Assembly: GCA_002633025.1 (NCBI GenBank)
Contig: NMRB01000444.1
Location: 199,329 to 263,328 of the forward strand
Origin: Notospermus geniculatus
Lineage: Eukaryota; Nemertea; Pilidiophora; Heteronemertea; Lineidae
Reading direction: 5' to 3'
DNA length: 64,000 bases
Of the stretch, positions 1 to 11,194 are shown one piece after another (positions within the stretch are counted from its first letter, which is position 1; each line of letters opens with the position of its first letter). The notes beneath the pieces were generated by a model that was not told where the DNA came from, did no database searches, and saw nothing but the letters and a program-made list of their open reading frames with translations. The position numbers and the translations under genes are program-made.

Positions 1-28
1 ACGCCAGGGCCGAATTACCTCGAATGGC

Positions 29-42
29 GTTGTCATGGAAAC
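29..42. promoter_or_regulatory. X-box-like (RFX) site upstream of SEC22 gene
   Basis: The 14-mer gttgtcatggaaac is a near-perfect palindrome of the RFX X-box type (GTTGYCATGGMAAC). It lies about 200 bp upstream of the SEC22-like start codon, where a promoter is expected. No TATA box is evident. The match is seen directly; its function is inference. Confidence 0.3.
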
Positions 43-241
43 GACTGTGGTGGAACTCTCCAGTGAAAAAAGTACAGAAAATCGGGTCCCTAATGGCTGC
101 GCCCACGTCAAAAAAAATTTGTCAAAAAACATGAAAAATATCACAATTTTTCACTGTTTTTGCTGTGGTATTACATGCAATCAAAGTTCCACGTTTACAG
201 AATCTTAGTGTTAGTTGAAGTGAACTGAAAAAATAGGGAAA

Positions 242-3055
242 ATGCTACTGTTTGCCCTTGTTTCGAGGTTAAATGATGGTTTACCACTAACAGCCAGCAC
301 CGATTTGAGTCACAATCCACTGGTTTCTGATGCACAAAAGTATGTCAAAGTCATTTCGAAAAGAGCATCTTCATTTCCTGATCGGTGTGCCATCCAGGGG
401 AATGGTTACCACATATAGTAAGTATTGGTAGGCCTAGCTTAAGTCAGTGCTGCGATGAAAGATAAAAACATTTTGACAAATGCGTTTAGGGCGATTCCAT
501 GAGGTGTCGTACGGGACATTTGGAGTAGTTTTTCTCCTGTCCCTCCCAGATCTTTCAAGAAAGTTGGGATTAAATGTATTGCAGGGACGTAGAAATAGGA
601 GAGGTACACAGGGACACCAACACTTGGAATGTTAATTGTTTGACTGATCAGTAATTAAAAGAAATGTTCGGTGTCGTACGGGAGATCAAAGTGGACACCA
701 GTTTTGACCTTGCATTACATATCTGAAAAAGTCTGTGAATTGGCTATAGCAACTGACTTCAAATGAACCATATAATATGACATAGTAGATCCTCCAGCTA
801 ACTGACAACCACAGGAATATCAACTTATGAAAATGACCAATACAACTTGAATTGGGGCATTCTGAAGTTTTGCTTATTTTGTCCACCTTTTCATGGAATC
901 GCCCTTTAATTTAATATCATGATCTCTTTTTTCCAGCTTCATCACTGCGTTGAATGTATGCTGTGTGGCATTATGTGAAGGGGCTTTCTCTTATGCCCTG
1001 GCCTTTGCGTTCCTACAGGACCTACAAAAGGAATTCATCTCCACATATGATCCTCAAAAAGTCAGCAGTATTCAGAGACCGTATGCCCTTATAAACTTTG
1101 GTAAGAGTAACCTACATGTATTTGTGTGTCAGAGCTCATGTTCCTACTTAAATGTAGGCCTACTGATGTTCCTATTTTAATGTACTTTAAATAGTAGGGC
1201 TGAACCTTGATATTTCGATATGATTTTAGTTGCTTGTTCTTGGTATTTAATATTGTAGTGGTGAAAATTGTTAATTCCTTTCTTTCACTTCAGATATGAA
1301 TATTCAGAAACTAAAACAGAAGTACAACGGTCGTGCCACGCCTAAACAGATGAACCACTTGGTCAATATGAATGAGGAATTGGCTTTGAGACCACCTCAT
1401 CGAGTTGCAATAGAAGAGCTAGATTTGGTTTCCAGTGGCTCTCAGAATTCACCTAATGCTACCAGACCCACTGGTGAGTAAAAAGGACTTGAAGAGTTCC
1501 ATGAATTATGGTAAGGCCAAGTAAAAAAATACTCATGTTTATCGTCCCCGCCCGTGCCTAAAATCAGGGTCGCACCAAATTTATTTTTATTTTTTAATTT
1601 TGCACCAGAAAAACACTCCGCACAAGCTCAATGTGCTCCCGCTGTATGTTTGTTGAGTCAAAGGCCTACAATTGATTTGTTAGTGCTGTTAGTGAGGCAG
1701 AAATTGAAAGTAAAAAAGCAACAATGACTGACTGTGACCATGGTCGATGGTGACTCTTGTCATCTGAGGGGCAATATTCATGATATTGCCCTCTGGAAAC
1801 CCATCTTCCATAATAAAAAATAAAAATAAAAAGTGCCCCCCCCCTTGCCAATTTTGAGGGACCAGGTGGACGATAAACATAAGTATTTTTTTACTTGGCC
1901 TAAACCTGCTCCGATCATACTTGTACTACAGCTTATTGTGTCAGATGGAATATTCTGAATTTCCATGTCCCTGAATCCTATCTACAATATCAATATCATA
2001 ACATTCTGTCGTCTTCTTATTTCAGTTCGACCAAATCGCCAGTTCATTCCATTAAATGTCCCTGGGTATATCGCCATTTTGCTGAATGCAGTCTGTGCCA
2101 TTTTAAACCTCACAAGAGGAATGTCTGTCGGCCATGATGGACACTTTGATGTAAGTCAACTTTCTTCAGTTTTTTACTTGTTCTTCTCTTTGCCCCTGAT
2201 GTTTTGATATGCAACTCAATATCCAATGATTTTTAATTGCTCAGTGTGTAAACTTACCAGTATTTGACATGTGTACTGTATTTCCAGCATTCACTAGAAA
2301 GTGCCTATGTTTATGGAGGAGTATTTATGGCAGCAATGTTTCTATGTTTGTACCAGGTGAGATATTTGGCATCCTGAAGAAATCGGGTCATCTTTGCATC
2401 ACTCCCAAGCCTGCACGCATGAGCCCTCGAACAAACCTCGTGTGTGTGCGAGCCAGGGAGCGATGCTAAGATGACCTAATTTCTTCATGATGGATATTTG
2501 GCAAAAACACAAGGTGTGACTTTCCCTTTAAGGTGTTAAAAACCACAGCAAAGACCCTTTATGGTATCGAGGGCTGATGGGGAGGAGACACTCTCATCAA
2601 CCTCATTGATGGGGAGGAGACACTCTCGTCAACCTCATTGGATAAGTGAAAAATTGGTGTCATAATCTACATATAGATGGCACTCGAGTCCAGACATTTT
2701 AATAGCTGGCACTCATTCCCTGCACGTGTACTAAATAAGCATTCATCCTCAATTTATTTTTGAGGATCTGGCAGCACTGAAGTAATCACACCCTTATCAT
2801 GCTGATCTCTTGTAAAGTGTACCTTATTGGAGTTTATTTCCTTCTTCGTTTCAGATATACCTTCTGAGACAAATCACCTCCTGGCGAAAGACGCAAACAT
2901 ACTTGGTGCTCGCGTGTTTACTGCTGTGTCACTTCTATACAAGTAGCATACGAAATCACGTCCAGGTTACCTTCCACGTCATGGTTGCAGGGTATACGAC
3001 ATTCTTTATATTGAAGAGACAATTCGTTGGAAAATTACCTGAATACAGTGTGTGA
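242..3055 (+). CDS. SEC22A/C-like: SEC22A/C-like vesicle trafficking protein, 6 exons, complete
   Basis: Exons 242-417, 937-1100, 1294-1473, 2026-2150, 2288-2356 and 2855-3055 join in frame to 304 codons plus TGA; all introns are GT-AG. ATG 242 is the first in frame after a TGA at 221-223. Residues 1 to about 115 form a longin domain (early motif NDGLPLTASTD; later ALAFAFLQDLQKEF). A linker with LALRPPHRV follows, then four hydrophobic segments near residues 182-203, 220-245, 252-268 and 278-296, ending in KLPEYSV. Human SEC22A/SEC22C have the same length and order: a longin domain with a multi-pass C-terminus and no SNARE helix, unlike SEC22B. The family acts in ER-Golgi trafficking. Intron 3 and intron 5 carry inverted-repeat elements. 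The choice between A and C orthologue is open; family assignment is firm. Confidence 0.93.
1514..1901. mobile_element. Foldback element in SEC22 intron 3
   Basis: The ends taaggccaagtaaaaaaata (left) and its near-complement (right) pair over about 35 bp, continuing into the cgataaacat/atgtttatcg arms. The core is T-rich and contains a C-run. This is a non-autonomous terminal-inverted-repeat element; no coding sequence is seen. Confidence 0.6.
2369..2493. repeat. Hairpin MITE in SEC22 intron 5
   Basis: Two arms of about 38 bp (GCATCCTGAAGAAATCGGGT and an imperfect complement ending at 2493) flank a short GC-rich loop. It begins 12 bp after the exon 5 donor, so the hairpin lies close to the splice site. 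Confidence 0.6.
2575..2638. repeat. 32-bp direct tandem repeat, two copies
   Basis: The unit starting tgatggggaggagacactct is repeated once at a period of 32 bp with a single difference. It lies in SEC22 intron 5. Confidence 0.85.
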
Positions 3056-3398
3056 TATTTCTTAGTTTGGACATCCTTCCACAGCAGGGCTTTGGTCTCA
3101 CTCCTCTCTGTACACTTGTACAGAAAGTGTGTGTGGATGAAGAGGAACAAGGTAGAAACGTGATAACATGATAACCATTCAGCTGTCAGGGGTCCTCCCC
3201 TGCTCTGGAGGTCAGAAGTGAGTGTTTTTGAAACACGGGAGCAATATACCATGCAGCTGGATATGTTTAATCTTTGTCTGGTGGTGGTACAGATTCCATA
3301 GCATAAATCATAACAGAGAGATGCTGACGACCGACTCCATGCTGGATGTCAAATTCTTTACACTGAACTCCATTGGAGAGCTAAACTAGGTGGCGATA

Positions 3399-3820
3399 TG
3401 TGCAATGACGTCAATCATATCACCACTAGTGTTGGTGGTAGGTTTCCATCTTGAAAAGTAGTGCACATGCGGAGTGAACAGAAGAAATTCTTCTGTTTGT
3501 GACACGGCCACCCGATCACTCGTTTTCTACGCTTACAAAATAGATCGTTGAAGACAGGTGTATAAAGGTATAGAGTGATACAAACAACGCTGGAGTAGAT
3601 ATAAAGTAATAATAAAGTTATTCTGTTTCATTTTCGACAATATAAATACTGTTTTCTGCAAATAATACCATTTTGAAAAAGAAGTTCGCGTCACGTGATA
3701 CACCAGCCCGCCGACGATGACGTCAGGATTTCAAGATGGCGATCTAGCATCGATGGCAGTGTTAAAATTTTCGTCCAATTATCAAAAAAATTTCAACGCT
3801 GCGTGGAGTATGTTGGAGAG
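3399..3820 (+). repeat. Dispersed repeat, copy A (inverted relative to 37.3 kb)
   Basis: About 420 bp matches the reverse complement of 37306-37730. Shared blocks include tttccatcttgaaaagtagt, ttttctacgcttacaa, tgtttcattttcgacaa, gccgacgatgacgtca and caacgctgcgtggagtatg. No open frame is shared. It lies just downstream of SEC22. An AATAAA at 3611-3616 inside it could serve as a polyadenylation signal, but this is uncertain. Confidence 0.8.
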
Positions 3821-4181
3821 CAACACTTCCGATGTACCGTATACAAACGTGTCCACATGAGAAAATGCACATGCATGTGACATAATATTGCAAAGTTATA
3901 TTTGTTTTACAGATAGATATTTTATGTATTAAAGTCTAATATGCTTTACAGGGCATTTTCTTGAATTTCTTTAGATTGACGTCAGGTCAGACTTGCTATT
4001 TAATTCAAAATGGGCTCTGTTCCATTCATGCTTATCATTACATCAAGATTTCTTCATGGAACTACCAAGGCATGCGCAAGGCTATTCCTCGATATTACTG
4101 TTCACCAAATCAACTCCCATACATGAGTATGTCACATCATACTCAACATGTTAATGTAGCTTCACCAATACAAGATACAGG

Positions 4182-5222
4182 ACAGGTCACAATTGACATC
4201 CCTAAATTCGCGTAAGTTACGTGTACGTCACTCGTAACTTAAGCCTGGCGCAGATCGACCTTGCGACTGGATGCAACTACCTGCAACAGTCGCTGTCGAT
4301 GTGAGCGGACAGCGCACATCGATTGCGACTGGTCATTGCGGCAACAAGTGGCACAAACCAGTCTCAATCCGGAGCGCGCACATCGACACATGCAACTGAA
4401 CTGAATGCTACACGGAAATTGTCGATGTCTTCCGAACGGACAACTCGTACTCGGGAGTCATGTGATAAACATTCAAAATGGCTGTGCACCTAGACTGGTT
4501 CCCGGTCCCAACATCGGAGCCAGTTGGGACTACGAACCAGTCTAATGTGCACCACAAACGAGGANNNNNNNNNNNNNNNNNNNNNNNNNNNNNNNNNNNN
4601 NNNNNNNNNNNNNNNNNNNNNNNNNNNNNNNNNNNNNNNNNNNNNNNNNNNNNNNNNNNNNNNNNNNNNNNNNNNNNNNNNNNNNNNNNNNNNNNNNNNN
4701 NNNNNNNNNNNNNNNNNNNNNNNNNNNNNNNNNNNNNNNNNNNNNNNNNNNNNNNNNNNNNNNNNNNNNNNNNNNNNNNNNNNNNNNNNNNNNNNNNNNN
4801 NNNNNNNNNNNNNNNNNNNNNNNNNNNNNNNNNNNNNNNNNNNNNNNNNNNNNNNNNNNNNNNNNNNNNNNNNNNNNNNNNNNNNNNNNNNNNNNNNNNN
4901 NNNNNNNNNNNNNNNNNNNNNNNNNNNNNNNNNNNNNNNNNNNNNNNNNNNNNNNNNNNNNNNNNNNNNNNNNNNNNNNNNNNNNNNNNNNNNNNNNNNN
5001 NNNNNNNNNNNNNNNNNNNNNNNNNNNNNNNNNNNNNNNNNNNNNNNNNNNNNNNNNNNNNNNNNNNNNNNNNNNNNNNNNNNNNNNNNNNNNNNNNNNN
5101 NNNNNNNNNNNNNNNNNNNNNNNNNNNNNNNNNNNNNNNNGGGCACGCTAACCAAGGTATAAAAAAAGTCTCGCCTTACGCGTAACTTACGCGAAGCCGT
5201 AGGGATGTCAATTGTGACCTGT
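4182..5222. mobile_element. TIR element interrupted by assembly gap
   Basis: The ends acaggtcacaattgacatcc (left) and the complement ending attgtgacctgt (right) form terminal repeats of about 40 bp. The interior contains repeated words built on GCGACTGG/TTGCAACT. Most of the middle is unsequenced, so a coding core cannot be excluded. Confidence 0.6.
4565..5140. other. Assembly gap (Ns), 576 bp
   Basis: A run of N. Any frame spanning it is an artefact. Confidence 1.
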
Positions 5223-5900
5223 ACTGTAGACCAGACTTTGCAACAGGATTCTTTAGTCAGAAATTTTGCCCGAGGGAGGATAATAAACATTCCTAAAAAG
5301 AAAAAAAAAGTGCTGCTGATTGCACATTATGAAAACAAAATAACTGATGATTTTTATATTTGAAAGCGACATATCGCGGGACAATTGCACATCAATTTTT
5401 GGCCATCGTATAACATTACGGTTTATGATGTACCAGTACATGTAACCCCTGCATTTCATTCAAGTTTATATTTTGACAGATGTCAATGATGACATCAGAG
5501 GAAAAACCCTTGACTACCATGGTTACCATCATGGTGATCCAACCGGCTACATGTAGAGGGGCCTTGGTTTTTAATAGGGTGTGTCGATCCTTACCTAGAC
5601 AGCCAGTAGAAACTAACCTCAAAGATATATCCAAGAACAAAGAGCAAAGACATTCATTTACCGGTAATTCATTTTATATTTATTTTTGTATGTTTCCAAT
5701 ATACATAGAAGTTCCTGGTTAACGAAAAAAAAACATTCTTTTGCGTGACAAAAGAGTGTAAAATGTATAAAGTATAAAGTTCTAAATGAGATCCAGAAAC
5801 TGCTAGGAAATTGTGCAACCTTGGCAGATCCTTGGTTGATAATATGATATTCTACCATAGCACAGCTTTCCAAATGGAGTCAAAATAGTGGGACCATCCA

Positions 5901-6472
5901 AATACCGGATTGTTCCCCCAATACCATGAATACCGCGCACAGTGTATGAAATCGCCATGAATGGGGGCGGATACCAGGAAAAGGTGACTATGGTTCATAA
6001 TTGGTGGATTCATGTCACGAGGAGTCTGCGGTAAATTGCAGTATTGATGAGGGGTTGGACTAGTGACCTCATTGGAAGAAAGTTTGCTGAGTGTTCACAA
6101 TCGATCATCAGTCAATAGTGTCAATCACTTTTACCACTGACCGTAATCATTTTGTGGTGATGATGTTCGTTTCAATCGGGGTAATCGTGTAATTGTGTGG
6201 CGGTCCTGGAAAACCCGTCGGAAGTCGCTGAGTGATCAACAGGGGTTGTTAGATTGCCTGGCCATTGATCGACTACTGTTCACCTGTTACCGCATTCCCC
6301 ATGTTCCCAGGGCCGCATTCCTGGCCAAGTTCACGAGGGTACAAGTGATTAAATCAGTATTCATGAGTGAAGAGCATGGGCATGGTAGGCGTGGAAAATA
6401 GGCCCTTGTCCGCCTCTGTATGATAATTTTACGTTTGTAGACTGCGCGGTATTGGGGGAACAATCCGGTATT
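5901..6472. mobile_element. TIR element, about 570 bp
   Basis: The ends aataccggattgttccccca and tgggggaacaatccggtatt are exact complements, with a further shared segment around CCGCGCAG. No transposase is recognised inside. Confidence 0.7.
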
Positions 6473-6484
6473 AGGACATCCAAT

Positions 6485-6647
6485 AGGAGCTGTCAGTCAG
6501 TTGACCAATAGGTGTCTCTACGGCCCAAATAATGCCAAACAGATCCATTCATGGTTGATAGAGCACCAATCAAAAGACTTGTCTTTGGTATTGTTCCACT
6601 AGAACTTTGGTGCCATCTTTTGGCAATAAGCTTGACTGACTGCTCCT
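6485..6647. mobile_element. AGGAGC-family MITE, copy 1
   Basis: The ends AGGAGCTGTCAGTCAG and CTGACTGACTGCTCCT are flanked by AT. A second member at 54388-54554 has the same ends and similar size (163 and 167 bp). Confidence 0.7.
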
Positions 6648-6727
6648 ATTCTATTTGACTTTTCTTATCAGAGTACTCAAGTGTCCTGGATAAAGAGGGT
6701 TCACTGTACACAAAACATGCATATCAT

Positions 6728-7217
6728 CATAAAGGAATCAACCATAAAGGTTTAACTGCGAACGATGAGCTTACTGAGGGATACACTTCATGTGTTGCCA
6801 CCAGATGTCTCTCACTGCCTGAATTTTGGCTTTACGTAATAGGCACGAGCTTCAACTTTTTTTGTGGCGAAGAGGTACATGAACCTGCCAACATGATGCT
6901 TTGAATTCCATTTCTGACGATAACTGAGCTATTTTCAGCACAATTAGTGTTGCATGTACAAATGTAGGTCAGCCTATTCAAATGTACACCGATGACCCTG
7001 AACACAGATCGTTCGTGGGGTTCTCATTAATTCAGACCTTTTGTATCATAAGATCAACTAGTCGGAATTCAACAAAATTTGCAGTGAATGTGCAGAAGGG
7101 TCTTGCCTATCACATGGAATCGTCAGAATGCAAATCTGTTGGGTTTTAAAGGGATATTGTCCACATTTATAAAATGCTAAATTTGTCAGTTGAACCTTTA
7201 TTGTTGATTCCTTTATG
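6728..7217. mobile_element. TIR element with 7-bp target duplication
   Basis: The ends CATAAAGGAATCAACCATAA and the near-complement (CCTTTATTGTTGATTCCTTT then ATG) are flanked by ATATCAT on both sides (6721-6727, 7218-7224). The right block has one ATATCAT (29221-29227) and no insert, so the site was empty there. No coding frame is seen. Confidence 0.75.
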
Positions 7218-7368
7218 ATATCATAGAACAGTTCAACATATTAGGAAGAAGATAATAATTATGATTCCCTGTGAGAAAATCTGGAATGGTATGGTCCATA
7301 AGAAATATGTAAATAACTGCAATTAGTTGCCCAACACAGGCACAGTTTTTAAAAGGACCCCACCTTAA

Positions 7369-7639
7369 CACGTTGACTGCCAAAATATCATTTTATCCGC
7401 CACTGCCATGACTACCAGGCCTACTTCAAGTTATTTCATATTGCCAACTACGAGTCGTAGCTGTACGCCCTCTGTGTGTTCCCATACATCTGGTCAATCC
7501 CCACTGCCAGTATGATCATTGGAAGGCTCTTCGTCATCGCCAAGCTCAAATGCTTTAGCCCTACTATGAGTATACTCGTAGCTGGCAATGGGGAGGAGAT
7601 CAGCGACTACGAGTATAATCGTAGCTGGCAGTCAACGTG
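7369..7639. mobile_element. piggyBac-like MITE (TTAA target)
   Basis: The 14-bp terminal repeats CACGTTGACTGCCA/TGGCAGTCAACGTG are bounded by TTAA on both sides (7365-7368, 7640-7643). The right block has a single TTAA at 29370-29373 in the same context. TTAA duplication is typical of piggyBac and a few other superfamilies. The 271-bp interior encodes nothing recognisable and repeats CGTAGCTGGCA-type words. Confidence 0.82.
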
Positions 7640-8897
7640 TTAAAGGCAGCTGGCTATTATGCTCATATAACAATGATCATTTGATCAAAGGTGGCACAAG
7701 CAACTGACAACCTATGGATTTGTGCTCAAATGTTGATGTTTTACGTGCATTAACACGAGAGTTAGATTCTCATGCCAACCGATCAGTGTAATGAGCACAT
7801 CAAAAAGCCTATGAGGAGGCTGCCTGTGGGGTCCCTTTAAATCTTTGGAAGCTCTAATTAATTCATTGATTGAAATAATCATAGGTCTGCTATGTTGGTC
7901 AGTATGCCTATCGACAGTACCGGGATTCGAACCCACGCCTCCACATAAGGCAACACCGCCAGCATTGAGGGAAAGCGTGCACACCACTGTGTGCACGAAT
8001 CCCGAATAATTCATTGATTGCATATCTCGGGAGTAAAAAAACAAAATGCAAATCAAGCTGATAGTAAAGCGATTAGCAGAATTCGTAACGCAGATATCAA
8101 ATCCAAGAAATCAATCAAATTATAGCAGACACTTACGTGAATAAATGAATTTCATCCTCAGTTTTGATTGAGTGCTACATGTGTCATAATTGACACACAT
8201 GTTGTACATGTACATGGTTTTATTTTGGGTCTGAATTGTGACTTCTTTTAAAAGTCTGTTGAAAGTGCATGTGCATGTATAAGGACAACCGCCATGACCA
8301 CCACATTTGGCGATCCAATGCACACCGCATGCACTGTACATTTTTACCTAAGCCAGACTTTCGAAAGGGGTCGAGTGAGAATACATAGTAAATTTACAAA
8401 AGACCAAAACATTAAACATTATGTACATTGGAATTACGAGTTTCTATTCACGTATTGACCCCTGCAATTCACTACGCATCAAAAAATATGAGATAAAATA
8501 AAATATAGTTTACATATATACATACAAATCCATGTACCTATATGTATTCATCAGAAATAAATTCATATTCAGCAAAAATCTGAATAAATCCTCCGGGTGT
8601 CATCACTCACCCGTCACCTCTGGTTCTCGAGCTTCCACCAGGTGGCGGGCAAACCCAACACCGCCCTTAAAAGGGCAGATGAGGTCCTTGAATAAATACA
8701 CATAAATATGACAAAATGATCACTCCCGTAACCATCACTATCACGGGGAACCTTATAAATATTTTCATTTTCGAGATCACTACGCCTTCACGAAAATTAC
8801 ACATTATTAAAGCAGTGCAAAAATAATTGATTTTTGCATGGTTCCTGGTCGGCATATTCAAGGCCCCTACATCAAGATATGACAATGACAATAATAT

Positions 8898-9116
8898 TAA
8901 GCAAGAAGTCAGTCTCCAGAATTCACGAATTTTCGACCCCAACCGGGGTCTTTTTCAAGTGGAACTTTACAATCTGAAACTCTAGAAAGGAGTTTCAGAT
9001 TGTAAAGTTCCACTTGAAAAAGACCCCGAATGGGGTCGAAAATTCGTGAATTCTGGAGATTGACTTCTTGCTTATTATCATTTTGTGTGTCAATTTTGTG
9101 CTATTCTGTATCTTGG
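8898..9116 (+). mobile_element. Hairpin retroposon with hammerhead-like arms, copy 1
   Basis: The 219-bp insert is flanked by a 14-bp duplication aatgacaataatat (8884-8897, 9117-9130). The right block has the single-copy empty site at 30986-30999. It consists of a long hairpin, then a tail gtgtgtcaattttgtgc ending tatcttgg. Each arm reads, on its own strand, TTCCA, CTTGAAAAA, GACCCC-loop-GGGGTC, GAA, then AATTC-GT-GAATT-C. This resembles a hammerhead ribozyme whose CTGANGA core has decayed. See 38758-38994 and 47607-47827. Confidence 0.7.
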
Positions 9117-9210
9117 AATGACAATAATATGATGGAAAATGAAACCAAAATGAAATCATGATTAAATAATTACAATAAAATTGCATTGCTAAGGCACACA
9201 TTTTTTTACA

Positions 9211-9405
9211 TCATCCCTCAATCCTGACACATTCATGACAGTCTTTGGGACAACATTTTCTGATATACCATCTCCTACAGTCCTTGGAGTGGTAACCACA
9301 AGCATTTACATTATTCACAAGATATTTACATAATTTCCAAGGCAAGCTGTAAGCATTAGCGCTGATTAGAACCAGTTCTGGCCACAAGGAATCCAACCAT
9401 TCTTC
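9211..9405 (-). CDS. ShKT-like cysteine-rich C-terminal exon (partial gene)
   Basis: An open stretch of 64 codons ends in TGA; a plausible acceptor (cattccag) sits just upstream at phase 0. The C-terminal 35 residues hold seven cysteines, ending CCPKDCHEC, which fits the ShKT pattern (C..W....C C P..C..C). ShKT domains occur in secreted or membrane invertebrate proteins such as astacin-like proteases, and in some toxins; nothing here separates these. No upstream exon was identified, so function is unknown. It lies downstream of the SLC28 gene on the same strand. The right-block counterpart (about 31367-32060) is broken. A decayed exon is an alternative reading. Confidence 0.4.
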   Translation of the reverse strand, partial: EEWLDSLWPELVLISANAYSLPWKLCKYLVNNVNACGYHSKDCRRWYIRKCCPKDCHECVRIEG

Positions 9406-9630
9406 CTGGAATGGATTCATCAACATTTTGGGCTGAATTCATTGTCTCAATGATGACCCACCACCACCACCATCAAAACCATTGATAGAGTGGTATTAGG
9501 TCTTAACCTTATGTAAACCTTTCTGGACACCCTCAAAGGCATTAAATTGGCATTGTATTGGACAGCTTTCCAAGCTTAAAGAGATAGTTCCAAATACTTT
9601 TCAATCTGGCCACTGAAAGCCCTTTTCAGA

Positions 9631-9722
9631 CCTTGTCTTTTAAGGCGAGCTAAAATGTGCATTCGCCTCATTCTATTGTTTGCGAGGCGCATGCACATTT
9701 TAGCTCGCCTTAAAAGACAAGG
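9631..9722. repeat. Hairpin, 42-bp arms
   Basis: The arm starting ccttgtcttttaaggcgagc pairs with the sequence ending aaaagacaagg. The arm words ctaaaatgtgcat recur in the hairpin at 25665-25731, so the two may be related. Confidence 0.7.
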
Positions 9723-10190
9723 CCTGCTTTTCACGCATACATGTAATTAAGTGGATTACCCTTAGGGCCAAAACTAACACTTAACAGTGGGCTAATCTAA
9801 TCTATTAAGCGCAACAAATGATAAATCTAACTACAGTGTAGTACACTAGGCTAAAATATTTTATGACTCCAATCATAAAAGCACATTTTAAATAGAATTA
9901 ATTGCTTATTTACAGCAAAATACAAAACCAAACAGCTGTAGACTATTATTAAGAATAATTTAAAAGAAATCTAAGGTGACTACAGACTAAAGCTGTTGTT
10001 TTGGTATGTTTATTCAAGATACTTAAGGCAAAAAAAACAAATATTCTCGGTTTCTGGTTTCATGATCAGAAGAAAACGGATGCGGTGATGCTGTTTTTTA
10101 TTTTTTTTTACAAACGTTTTTTATTTCATAAAATGTATTGTGTCTCTGTTGGAGGCCTACGTTTGAAGTTGACACTGCCACTGTCTGTCG

Positions 10191-11171
10191 CAGGGCTTCG
10201 TACACCTAAAAATATCTGGTAGTACAATTTCAGAAATTTGTGCTGTATTTTTGCCTTTTGCGAGTACAATAGGTAGTATCAAAGATAGACATGATAAAGC
10301 AATTCTACAGATGATTTTCAGCGACTCGCATGTTATTTTGCTCACACCAGATGGCGCGGGGGTCTAAGAAATCACAAATTTCATTCAAAATGAAGAATAA
10401 AAATATCTTGGTGTGCAGGAGTTAGAGCTGACGTGGGCGGAAACCAGAAACAGAACATTTATTTTTTTGGGCGTTATTATTGTCAGTTGGGAGGCCGGTA
10501 CACCGGTTTCATTGCAGTGGGAGATGGCAAATGGGAGACTTTCCTGCCGTTAGAGGCCGCCTGTTAGCAGTCCCAGAACGCCACAAAATTTGACGTCACC
10601 GACGCAACTCATGGCCTCCACGTCATTATGGATGACGTTGTGGCGTGCACTTCTCTTTGACGTCAAATTTCGTGACTTCTACGATCGCTAACTTGTGGTG
10701 GCCTCTAACGGCAGGAAAGTCTCCCGTCACCCAGACGCCGGTTATCCATCCTCAAAAAGTCATGATGTGCGGGTTACTAAATGCTGTTGGTAGAGTGGTC
10801 TATATGGTACGTACTTGAGCACTCCCGTCAGGGCACATGCAATAAAATCTCTTTAAAGGCCCAGTCTCACTGGCGGATTGTCACAGATAAGACATGGATT
10901 GATAGAATCAACAACCAACAACTACAGGTGGACAATATGTCATGATGATTGTACCANATAAACGGCCAATAACTTCAGGGGAAGGTTGTGGGGATGGATT
11001 GGAGACTTTGAAGGAGAACATTTCTGTTTTCTGAGCGTAGTTTTGGCCATTTTAGGCCGTACAATTGCACTTTGATACCGCCCGTACAACCACACATCCA
11101 AAACGTATTACGTAGTTCAAGGGGTCCCGCGCGTACAAAATACGGTCAAAACGTACAAGTACGAAGCCCTG
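10191..11171. mobile_element. Possible TIR element containing a repeat unit
   Basis: The terminal words cagggcttcgtac and gtacgaagccctg are exact 13-bp complements about 980 bp apart. CAGGG ends are common in hAT-like elements. No convincing target duplication is seen (flanks ctgtctgtcg and ctgttggtc are only partly alike). Confidence 0.4.
10283..10956 (+). repeat. Direct duplication of about 670 bp, copy 1
   Basis: Nearly identical to 11195-11865, from agatagacatgataaagcaa to gatgattgtacca, offset 912 bp. One ambiguous base (n) follows the end of this copy. The unit contains a foldback around ggaaagtctcccgt/tgacgtcaccgacgcaa. No gene is recognised. Confidence 0.9.
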
Positions 11172-11194
11172 CTGTTGGTCACCATTGTGGAAGT

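Noticed and set aside
4478-5290. Long frames of 200-266 codons across the N gap (and similar ones at 28.3 and 52.8 kb)
   Set aside because: Their length comes from N runs; the sequenced ends show no protein similarity.
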